Source of the DNA: Dyadobacter sp. LHD-138
GTDB taxonomy: Bacteria; Bacteroidota; Bacteroidia; Cytophagales; Spirosomataceae
DNA: 64,000 bases
Reading direction: 5' to 3'
Assembly (NCBI RefSeq): GCF_030929615.1
Contig: NZ_JAVFVU010000016.1
Coordinates: forward strand, 124,001-188,000
Shown piece by piece: positions 42,372 through 49,731 of this stretch. Numbering within the stretch: position 1 is the stretch's first letter; each line of letters opens with the position of its first letter. The notes under the pieces are model-generated. The model made no database searches, was not told the origin of the DNA, and saw only the letters and a list, made by a program, of their open reading frames with translations. The position numbers and the translations under genes were made by a program.

Positions 42372-43778
42372 TTATTTCTCGCGGTATTGCTCAATAATTC
42401 TGAAAAGTGCTTTTTGTTTTTCCAGGTCAGGAAAAAATTCAAATAGCTGCAAATGTGCATCGTAATCCAGCGTCAATGCCACTTCCAGGTTTATCAAAGC
42501 CTCCCGGTAATCTCCGGAATGTATCTGATAAACGGCCATCCGGTAATAAAGATCGGCCTCCTCGGGCATTTCCTCAATGGCCGCTTGTATCAAATCACAG
42601 GCACGTGCATAATTGCCTTGTTCAAAAAGCACAAAAGACCATTTCAGCCAGATATCCGGGTTAGAAGGCTCTATTTCTGCGGCTTTTTCAAAAGCTTCAA
42701 AAGCAGAAATCACATTGCCTACCCTGAATTCGGTCTCAGCCAAAGCAAGCCAGTAATCTGGATTTAATTCCGTGATCTGGATTGCTTTTCTTAAAAACCC
42801 AACCGCCTCATACCAACGTCCAAGCTCACTGAAACAAATGCCAAGCCCATACCACCCGTCGTCCCACTGACTATCCAGTTTGACGGCTTCACGATAGTAT
42901 TTTATGGCTGTTTCAAATTCACCTAGTTTCTCATAACAGGTTCCCAGGCAGCAGCAGGTTTCTGTTTGCTTGCCTTCGAGTTCAATCGCTCTCAGGTACT
43001 GTACTTTTGCAAGTTCATATTGTTCCAGGCTCATGTACGAATTCCCTAACTGGAAATACGCAGAAGCAAAATCGTCTTTAACCAGCGTGGCGTATTCGTA
43101 AGCATGTACGGCATCTTCGAAACGTTCCAGTTTGCTGAATGCAATCCCGAGATTATACCAGGCATGATGCGAAAAAGGATCCCTGTCGACCAGTTCGTGA
43201 TAATAAGCCAGGTGACTTTCCAGTTCCCCGATCAAATCCAGACAATGTGCCAGTTCATACAAGGCACTTTCATTGTTCAGGTTGTTGCGAAGCGACAGCT
43301 TATAGTTTAGAATCGCCTCATCATATTTACCCCAATTCTGATAAGTCTGGCCAATCTGGAAGTAAATTTCATCCTTATCTTCTACCCTGTTCAGCAAGCC
43401 TTCCAGGATCGAAATCGCCTCCTCATATTCTCCCATCATATTGGCAATTCCAACCTGCATGAAAGAAATTTCAAGGTCTCCCGGATGAAAAAGAGATGCC
43501 CGCTCCAATATTTCCATAGCCAGATCATGTTCACCACGATTGGCGTGAAGCTGTACTTTACTAAGCAATAAATCCAGGGAATATGGAAAATCTGTCAAAC
43601 CCAGCTCACAAGCCTGATAAGCCTTATCCCAATCCCCCTTTTCCAGATAGTATTCTGTAACCTTTTCGTACGTATCCAAGTCAAAAAACGCTGACTCATT
43701 GGTTTTTAGCATTCTTTCAAACCTGAGCAGTGTTTCTTTCATGTAATCTTTTCTTTCCCCGAAGTTTTTCTCCATCAT
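42372..43778 (-). CDS. Tetratricopeptide repeat protein
   Basis: The 468-residue protein consists of about a dozen TPR units from residue ~30 to the end, for example DWDKAYQACELGLTDFPYSL, RFEDAVHAYEYATLVKDDF, QYELAKVQYLRAIELEGKQ and RWYEAVGFLRKAIQITELN. No signal peptide or membrane helix is seen, so it is probably cytosolic and acts as a scaffold. Starts at 43778, 43775 and 43742 (MKETLLRFERML) are possible; the first is kept. It is 78 bases downstream of the epimerase gene on the same strand and could be cotranscribed. Confidence 0.9.
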   Translation of the reverse strand: MMEKNFGERKDYMKETLLRFERMLKTNESAFFDLDTYEKVTEYYLEKGDWDKAYQACELGLTDFPYSLDLLLSKVQLHANRGEHDLAMEILERASLFHPGDLEISFMQVGIANMMGEYEEAISILEGLLNRVEDKDEIYFQIGQTYQNWGKYDEAILNYKLSLRNNLNNESALYELAHCLDLIGELESHLAYYHELVDRDPFSHHAWYNLGIAFSKLERFEDAVHAYEYATLVKDDFASAYFQLGNSYMSLEQYELAKVQYLRAIELEGKQTETCCCLGTCYEKLGEFETAIKYYREAVKLDSQWDDGWYGLGICFSELGRWYEAVGFLRKAIQITELNPDYWLALAETEFRVGNVISAFEAFEKAAEIEPSNPDIWLKWSFVLFEQGNYARACDLIQAAIEEMPEEADLYYRMAVYQIHSGDYREALINLEVALTLDYDAHLQLFEFFPDLEKQKALFRIIEQYREK

Positions 43779-43856
43779 ACGGATCAGTAGGTTAGAGTTG
43801 AGGGTAAATTTACCACTAACTATTATAAAAGAAAGTTAAAAATAAATCCGGTCTAT

Positions 43857-44855
43857 TCAAATCTTGCCAACCAAACTTTCACTTACCCGCGCGATCGTCT
43901 TTTCAATAGGCTGGAATTCAAACCCGATCGTTTTTTTTATTTTTCCGTTGTCATAACGGAAACGCCTTGCACTCGATTGTGCCGTTTCCTTTGTAATCAG
44001 TGGCTTTGTCCCCATCAGCCAGGTCCGCACAGCTTCAACCCGCCAGATTATCGCTGCCAAACCCGGGCCCACTTTAAACGAAGGCCGCTTTTTACCCATG
44101 GCATCGGCAATAGTATTAAACAAGGATTGATAGGAAATGCTCCCCGCATTCAGCAAAAATCTTTCTCCGGCAATATCGGAAAACAGCAGCTGCACAACCG
44201 CCCGGGCTACATCCTGCACATCAACGTAATTAGCTATTCCTTCCGTATAAAAAGGTTTTTCCTGATACACATAACGGAAGATCTGGGTGCTGCTCTTGGA
44301 CCAGTCGCCCTCACCCAGAATAAGTGTCGGATTTACGATGACGGCATTCAGCCCTTCGGCCATGCCACGCCATACTTCCAGCTCGGCAAGATGTTTCGAT
44401 TTTGCATATTCAGAATTTTCCGGAGATTCTTCCCAACGCTGCTCTTCATCAATCACAAGATCCTGGCCTCCAATTATTTTACGGGAGTCAGGGCGACCGA
44501 GCGCGGCAATACTACTGACATGACAAAGTTTTTTTATCCCATATTTCAGACAGGCATTCACAACATTGGCCGTCCCTTCCATATTGACTTTATACATCAT
44601 TTTCCGGTCGCGTGGCACGAAAGACACCACCGCTGCGGTGTGCACTACATAGTCAACGTCTTCAATGTATTTTTCCAAGAAACTGATATCCAGCACATCA
44701 CCTTCAACCCATTGTATTTTGTTCTCAATATCAGCTAACAGGCTTCTGTCTGACCCCGGACGAAAAAGGGCAAAAACAGTATGATTTTCTGCGAGAAACT
44801 GCCTCGCAACAGTACTTCCAACTAAACCTGTGGCACCGGTAATAAGGATTTTCAT
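43857..44855 (-). CDS. NAD-dependent epimerase/dehydratase family protein
   Basis: The 332-residue protein is an extended short-chain dehydrogenase. It has the Rossmann motif GATGLVGSTVARQFL at the N-terminus, the DVLD motif, HTAAVVSFVPRD, the serine of VSSIAALGRP, and the catalytic YAKSK (tyrosine and lysine). The best match in type is the dihydroflavonol-4-reductase-like/epimerase group, and the substrate is unknown. It is followed by the TPR gene and preceded, 17 bases away, by the small TOPRIM-like gene of the second ATPase pair, so it may share that transcript. Confidence 0.9.
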   Translation of the reverse strand: MKILITGATGLVGSTVARQFLAENHTVFALFRPGSDRSLLADIENKIQWVEGDVLDISFLEKYIEDVDYVVHTAAVVSFVPRDRKMMYKVNMEGTANVVNACLKYGIKKLCHVSSIAALGRPDSRKIIGGQDLVIDEEQRWEESPENSEYAKSKHLAELEVWRGMAEGLNAVIVNPTLILGEGDWSKSSTQIFRYVYQEKPFYTEGIANYVDVQDVARAVVQLLFSDIAGERFLLNAGSISYQSLFNTIADAMGKKRPSFKVGPGLAAIIWRVEAVRTWLMGTKPLITKETAQSSARRFRYDNGKIKKTIGFEFQPIEKTIARVSESLVGKI

Positions 44856-44872
44856 TCGGAATTCTTTTAATT

Positions 44873-45373
44873 CTAACCGATAAGTTGGCCTAAAATGAAT
44901 CTGATTCTAACAAAACCCGGAGCATTGTTATTATCTAAAGCAGCAAGTAACATCTGGAAACTTTCGTCGCCTTCAATCTGTATACTTTTTAGGCGATTAC
45001 CCAGCGGCTTAATATCTCTAGGAAACCCAAAATCCCCCAAATCAATTCCAACTTGTTCCGCATTCCAAAGAAGAAAGGACTCAATCGCTCTTTGAACAAC
45101 GATCAGGTATCTTTCCATATCCACTTTTTTCTTAAATAATACTCTATCGCCTATGTCAATAGTTTCGAAATCGCCAAAATATGGAGGTATTCTTTTGTCA
45201 TCATCGACAAACCCTATAAGCATGGTATCAGCAGGGGCATTACGCATAGTCGTTCCCACTTCCGGATAACCCGATGCATGAATAACACGGGTATCATTTT
45301 TTGTTAAAAACCGAACCAAAGTAGTATCCGCATAACATTCGGGAATAAATCGAAGTTCAGGCATTAGGTTCAA
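44873..45373 (-). CDS. Small TOPRIM-like partner of AAA ATPase (unrecognised family)
   Basis: The 166-residue protein is not a family I recognise by name, but its landmarks line up with the DUF4276 protein of the first pair. They are an early acidic motif PECYADTTLV (E12), an IGFVDDDKR motif (D57-D59) after a hydrophobic strand, and a helix QRAIESFLLWNAEQVG (94-109). In the other protein the corresponding helix is QAIESWFLADTDTLG. The spacing between motifs is shorter, so it could be a minimal TOPRIM nuclease. It overlaps the upstream ATPase gene by 8 or 17 bases depending on the start (45364 or 45373). Function is inferred from the arrangement. Confidence 0.6.
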   Translation of the reverse strand: MNLMPELRFIPECYADTTLVRFLTKNDTRVIHASGYPEVGTTMRNAPADTMLIGFVDDDKRIPPYFGDFETIDIGDRVLFKKKVDMERYLIVVQRAIESFLLWNAEQVGIDLGDFGFPRDIKPLGNRLKSIQIEGDESFQMLLAALDNNNAPGFVRIRFILGQLIG

Positions 45374-46469
45374 ATTTATTCAGATTGAAGAAAATGTCGA
45401 TACTATAATCCTGCACTTCACGCAGCTCAGCAGCGGACAATACTTTAACGTGTGTTTGGTAATCTTTATAATAGGTCAGCACAACATTTAACTCTGTATC
45501 ATCCAATTCCTCTACAAGCGTTTGCAGCATGTACGGACTGTGTGTACTTACAAAAAATTGGTTATCTTCTTTTGATACAATTCGTTCTGCAAGTTCCTTA
45601 ACATATGGCGGGAAGGAGTGCACTTCGGGCTCTTCAAAAATCAGGATTGAATTCGTATTCGATTCTATTGCGGCAAGGTAAAATATGAATCTCTGAAAAG
45701 TGTCTGCAACCGAAGAATATGGATATTGATAAATGTATCCGTCTATTAATTTTTGAACAAAAAATTTCTTATCGATTTTAGAGAAAACGAATTGTAAGCC
45801 GTAGTCATTTTTAAACAGTTCGACGATTTTTTGTTTGAGTGATTCAATATTAGTTACGACATCGAAAAGATTCTGACCGAGTGGTAAAAGGAAGTTTTCA
45901 TCCAGGGTTTCCAATGTCCTGTCGGCAGAATCTCTGAATTCATATTTTTTTATTGAGAAAAGATCATTTAATTGTTTTTCAGAAAATAAGCTCTTTGAAT
46001 AGCCATTTTTTTGGTATTCCATTCCTCTATCCGATAGTTTGTAATGCCAAAAGGACTTAATTATATCTCGTTCATTGGGAGAATTAGATTTAATATCTGA
46101 CCCAGATTTTAATTTGGTGATGTCTTGATAAGTAAGATAAATCCCCTTTTCTATTTCAGAATAATCCTTCATTAGCTTGAAAAGATCTATTTTGTATTCA
46201 GAATGAGAATTCATTTGGATACTCATCTGCACATTATTTTTTTCTTCATTATCGTAATGAAGCTCATTAAAGTTCTCGAATCTAATATTGGCACCTTCTG
46301 AATTTTCCGTACTCAAATTTTTAGGGTTAAGAAGACTCATTACCTCTAAAATATTCGACTTCCCTACATTAGGTTTACCAATAAAAACATTGACTCTTTT
46401 GCAATCAAGTTTAAGCTCTTTGATTGATTTAAAGTTTTTAATTTCAAGTTGACTGATAAAGTTATTCAT
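45357..46469 (-). CDS. AAA family (AAA_21/AAA_15-like) ATPase of the second pair
   Basis: The 370-residue SMC-like ATPase starts ISQLEIKNFKSIKELKLD. It has Walker A GKPNVGKS (31-38), an insertion region (~60-240) of mixed helices, Walker B SILIFEEPEVHSFPP (274-288) and the H-loop histidine H310 in FFVSTHSPYMLQTL. It is longer than the ATPase at 22248 and differs through most of the insertion, so they are not recent duplicates. It overlaps the small downstream gene, forming a second ATPase/effector pair. Composition is visibly more A+T-rich than the flanking epimerase and AhpD-like genes, which suggests horizontal transfer. A defence role is inferred from the family. Confidence 0.8.
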   Translation of the reverse strand: MNNFISQLEIKNFKSIKELKLDCKRVNVFIGKPNVGKSNILEVMSLLNPKNLSTENSEGANIRFENFNELHYDNEEKNNVQMSIQMNSHSEYKIDLFKLMKDYSEIEKGIYLTYQDITKLKSGSDIKSNSPNERDIIKSFWHYKLSDRGMEYQKNGYSKSLFSEKQLNDLFSIKKYEFRDSADRTLETLDENFLLPLGQNLFDVVTNIESLKQKIVELFKNDYGLQFVFSKIDKKFFVQKLIDGYIYQYPYSSVADTFQRFIFYLAAIESNTNSILIFEEPEVHSFPPYVKELAERIVSKEDNQFFVSTHSPYMLQTLVEELDDTELNVVLTYYKDYQTHVKVLSAAELREVQDYSIDIFFNLNKFEPNA

Positions 46470-46550
46470 GAGAAAGTCTCTTACATTATTTTTCTTAACC
46501 AGCGAAAGATACGTAAAATCCTTCTTTTTTAAACTTCGCAGAAAGCCCTC

Positions 46551-47120
46551 CTATTTCACCAAACTCTTCATCGGATCATACCCGGCATATCCTTCCTCCA
46601 TGATTCGGAGGCCGCGTGGCATATAACTTTCAGGATCGGACGAAGCCCAGGTTCCCAAACCATCAACGTATCGGTTAAACATACAAAAGGCTGCTGCAAT
46701 TAACACGGTATCATGAATCTCCGAATCTGTTGCACCTGCACTTTTTGCTTTTTCAATCTGCTGTGTTGTTACATATTTACCGCCCTTCTGAACACTTCCG
46801 GCTATCGACAACAAGGTTTTCATTTTTTTCGAAACGGAGGCTTTGTTAAAATCCTCCTTTATTTCCCCAATCAACGACCCATCATCTCCCAGATAACACT
46901 GCGCCGCGGCTCCATGCACACTTTGACAAAAAAGACACTCATTAAGATAAGAAACATACGTGGCGATCAGCTCCCGGTCTCCTCTGGACAAGTCGTTATC
47001 CGTTTTTCTCAACAATGCTTCGGCCAGATCGTTCAATGGTTTCGCAGTTTCCGGACTAAATGCCATCAGGCCGCGTATGCCGGGAAGCTGGTTTTCTTCA
47101 GGGATTTGAATGTACGCCAT
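46551..47120 (-). CDS. AhpD-like carboxymuconolactone decarboxylase family protein (paralogue 1)
   Basis: The 189-residue protein begins MAYIQIPEENQLPGIRGLMAF. It has the active-site motif ECLFCQSVHG (C62, C65, H69), a CxxC plus histidine of AhpD/peroxidase-related type. The C-terminal GATDSEIHDTVLIAAAFCMFNRYVDGLGTW is shared with two neighbours at 52533 and 53137. This is an alkylhydroperoxidase-like fold, usually a homo-oligomeric thiol peroxidase or decarboxylase, and the substrate is unknown. The frame extends to 47171, but the ATG at 47120 gives the same N-terminus as the paralogues. It is the last gene of the minus-strand cluster. Confidence 0.88.
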   Translation of the reverse strand: MAYIQIPEENQLPGIRGLMAFSPETAKPLNDLAEALLRKTDNDLSRGDRELIATYVSYLNECLFCQSVHGAAAQCYLGDDGSLIGEIKEDFNKASVSKKMKTLLSIAGSVQKGGKYVTTQQIEKAKSAGATDSEIHDTVLIAAAFCMFNRYVDGLGTWASSDPESYMPRGLRIMEEGYAGYDPMKSLVK

Positions 47121-47153
47121 GTCAGTTAAAAATGTAAAGGTTGAACGTTGAAA

Positions 47154-47185
47154 GCGACGGCTGTCATGCATTAAACAGCCGTCGC
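47154..47185. terminator. Hairpin between the DUF3179 and AhpD-like genes
   Basis: GCGACGGCTGT / ACAGCCGTCGC with 10 loop bases, between the DUF3179 stop and the ATG of the AhpD-like gene. It lacks a T-run, so it may act on mRNA processing or translation more than on termination. Confidence 0.5.
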
Positions 47186-47222
47186 CGGAAGCAAAAATGA
47201 TGGCTAATAACCCTTCATCTCT

Positions 47223-48374
47223 TTAATATCTTTCTGTGTTGGGATGGAAAGTCTGCCAGCTGTGCCAGAATTCCTGATAAGCATTGATTGGCGTAAGCGC
47301 GTCTGTCGATTCCGTTGCAAGACTTTTCCCAAGCAAATTATATGGCCGGTTATTACTGAAAAGCGTGTCATTTTTAATTGAAAAGGCTTCTGTTTTCGTC
47401 GGTCTGATAAAAGCAAAAAAACTTTTATTATCCGTCGCCAAAACCAAAACCATCGGACTGCCGCCCACTTCGCTGTTAATGACACGCTCCTTTTTCAAAC
47501 GATTCCAGTCAAAAGCTTTGCTCTGTTTACCAACCTGAATACCGACAACCCACGATTTTTCCTTCCAGGAAAGAGAATCCGTTTTCGTCAGTGCAGATTT
47601 ACCTTTTCCGCTTTCATACCTGCTCATCGAGTCATATTTCATTTGAAAATCCGGATCAGGCTGCATGATTAATGTGTTCGGATGTAATTTGATCCATTCT
47701 TCAAGCGACGTTTGTATGCTGTGCAGTTCCGGTAAAATTTGTCCTTTTAAGGGGCCTGCAATGGCTTCGCCGTTCGCCTGCCGCCACCAGCTATGCGTCG
47801 AACCATCCTCAAACATCGCGTTGAAATGATCCATCCCTACCAGTCTGAAAAGTTCGGGTTTGTTATTTACAACAGGTTCAAAAACCCGCCCGGTCCTGCA
47901 AACGGTACAATAAGTAACGATAATAGGTTTACCATTGAGCTGGTCCTGAACCTGATGGTGATAACCGATGTACTGGATCGGATAAGCTTTGGCTTCCCCA
48001 TTTTCCTCAACACCGATTACCAGGCGTTCCTTATCCACTTTATTTTCTTTACCGTTTTTCAGCAGCAAAGTTTTGGGCTGATAAAACATGGTGTCGGCAG
48101 CCATTTCAAAATTAGTACCGTAGGTTATAGCGGCGACCAATAGCATCATCAGCACCGGCAGCCACTTTTTATTGGTTTTAAAAGCACCGGCAAGACCTGC
48201 GACAATCAACAGGACAAATAAACCCCTAAAAATCCATCGCTGATTATGGAGGAAATAAGCAAGATCAATACTGTTCACATGCTGGCTTGCACCGGGCATG
48301 GGCATGATGAAATATACTTTGGCTATTTCGAACAAAATAAGGCCAATAACACCCAGGTAAAATAGTTTCTTCAT
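47223..48374 (-). CDS. DUF3179 domain protein, membrane-anchored
   Basis: The 383-residue protein starts with several hydrophobic segments (LGVIGLILFEIAKVYFI, WIFRGLFVLLIVAGLAGAF, WLPVLMMLLVAAITYGT) and then a ~280-residue DUF3179 domain. The domain signature is VTYCTVCRTGRVFEP. GVEENGEAKAYPIQYIGYHHQV and a C-terminal FHPNT motif are also visible. DUF3179 has no known reaction; its cysteine pair and histidines could bind a metal or haem. It lies between the MFS transporter and the AhpD-like paralogue on the same strand, so it is part of the cluster at 46.5-54.4 kb. Confidence 0.85.
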   Translation of the reverse strand: MKKLFYLGVIGLILFEIAKVYFIMPMPGASQHVNSIDLAYFLHNQRWIFRGLFVLLIVAGLAGAFKTNKKWLPVLMMLLVAAITYGTNFEMAADTMFYQPKTLLLKNGKENKVDKERLVIGVEENGEAKAYPIQYIGYHHQVQDQLNGKPIIVTYCTVCRTGRVFEPVVNNKPELFRLVGMDHFNAMFEDGSTHSWWRQANGEAIAGPLKGQILPELHSIQTSLEEWIKLHPNTLIMQPDPDFQMKYDSMSRYESGKGKSALTKTDSLSWKEKSWVVGIQVGKQSKAFDWNRLKKERVINSEVGGSPMVLVLATDNKSFFAFIRPTKTEAFSIKNDTLFSNNRPYNLLGKSLATESTDALTPINAYQEFWHSWQTFHPNTERY

Positions 48375-48461
48375 GGTAAATCATGTTGATATTCATAAGT
48401 TTATGTAATTTAGAGAAACGGACTCGTCAAATGACAAGCCCGTTTGCTTGAATTAATTAAC

Positions 48462-49712
48462 CTATGATAAGTTCTTTATATTCGTATCAGGATCTTTGAT
48501 CAGCCAGGCGGCGGCCAGAGCAATGAGAAATGGTATCGAAAAGACCATTAATGCATTACCAAAACCACCGAGGATTGTAACCAAAGCCCCGATAAAAAAG
48601 ACAGCAGTAGCAGTAAAAAAACGACCTATGTTGAAACAAAATCCTGTGGCCGTCGCCCGGATAATGACCGGAAACAGTTCAGGAATGTAACTTGATAACG
48701 CTCCCTGGCTTATGCCAAAACACAGCGAAAGCGCGGCCGTTTCAAGATAGATGACGTTGCTGAATGTGTGATTGGTAATAAATAACAATCCGCAGATCAC
48801 GATGCAACCGGAAAAAGTAAACATCAGCGTTCTTTTGCTCCCGAAATTTCGGATCAGAAAACCGGAAAGAATTCCTCCGGTTATGCCGCCAAGTCCGAGA
48901 AGTACCATGGTAAGGCCTCTTTGTTTCTGACCGTCTTCGCCGGCAGCCAGAAGCGACTGTACCCAGGTAGGTAACCATGAAAATATCCCCCAAAGTCCGA
49001 TCAGTACCGATCCAAAAATAATCGATCCGGCAATGAGATTCGGGCGATTTCTTTTATCAAAAATATTTTCGGGATCAAGCACCAGCTGTGTTTTAGTCAG
49101 CTGCCACGAATTGGATTCCGGCGTTAAAAACAGTATCAGCAGCGCCACAACAACCGGAATAATCCCCAGCCCGAAGGCAGGGCGCCAGGCAGCAAAAAAT
49201 ATATTCAAACTTCCTGTCGCCACAATGCCGATTGGGAAAGACACCGCCAGAATACCAAGCATCACGGGCCTCGTACGCTTTTCCCAGATCTCGGAGATAT
49301 AAACGGTTGATACCAGTAATACGCCACCAACACCCATACCGGCAACAAATCTCAGCCCCATGAGCGAATACCAGTTGGGTACAATCACAACAAGACAGGT
49401 GGCCACGCCATAAAGTCCCGTTGTTAATGCCAGGGTTTTTGTTCTTCCAATCCGATCACTGATCACGCCGAAAAGTAATCCGCCAAACATCCAGCCATAC
49501 AGAAAGGTAGCGTTAACAAAAGCACCGATCTCTCCAAGTTCAGCCTGCGAAACCTTTCTTTTCAGCAAGTCGGGAATTGCAACGGGGAGATAAACCGACA
49601 TCAGTGTAGAAACCGTCCCGCAAAGTATATAACTCAGCATGCATAACCCGAATGCAATCCAGTTTCTGGTCAGCGTCGGGTTATTCACTTTGTGTAGTTC
49701 AAGCGTTTCCAT
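48462..49712 (-). CDS. Major facilitator superfamily transporter
   Basis: The 416-residue protein has twelve predicted helices. The MFS signature between helices 2 and 3 reads GVISDRIGRTKT, and the repeat between helices 8 and 9 reads FLIRNFGSKRTLM. It is of the metabolite:H+ symporter type (aromatic acid or sugar group), with a short cytosolic N-terminus. The frame opens at 49751 inside the TonB receptor gene, but the ATG at 49712 leaves a 19-base gap and is preferred. It follows the TonB receptor and precedes DUF3179, suggesting that it moves the cluster substrate across the inner membrane. Confidence 0.92.
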   Translation of the reverse strand: METLELHKVNNPTLTRNWIAFGLCMLSYILCGTVSTLMSVYLPVAIPDLLKRKVSQAELGEIGAFVNATFLYGWMFGGLLFGVISDRIGRTKTLALTTGLYGVATCLVVIVPNWYSLMGLRFVAGMGVGGVLLVSTVYISEIWEKRTRPVMLGILAVSFPIGIVATGSLNIFFAAWRPAFGLGIIPVVVALLILFLTPESNSWQLTKTQLVLDPENIFDKRNRPNLIAGSIIFGSVLIGLWGIFSWLPTWVQSLLAAGEDGQKQRGLTMVLLGLGGITGGILSGFLIRNFGSKRTLMFTFSGCIVICGLLFITNHTFSNVIYLETAALSLCFGISQGALSSYIPELFPVIIRATATGFCFNIGRFFTATAVFFIGALVTILGGFGNALMVFSIPFLIALAAAWLIKDPDTNIKNLS

Positions 49713-49731
49713 ATCATGGGGGTTGGTTAGG

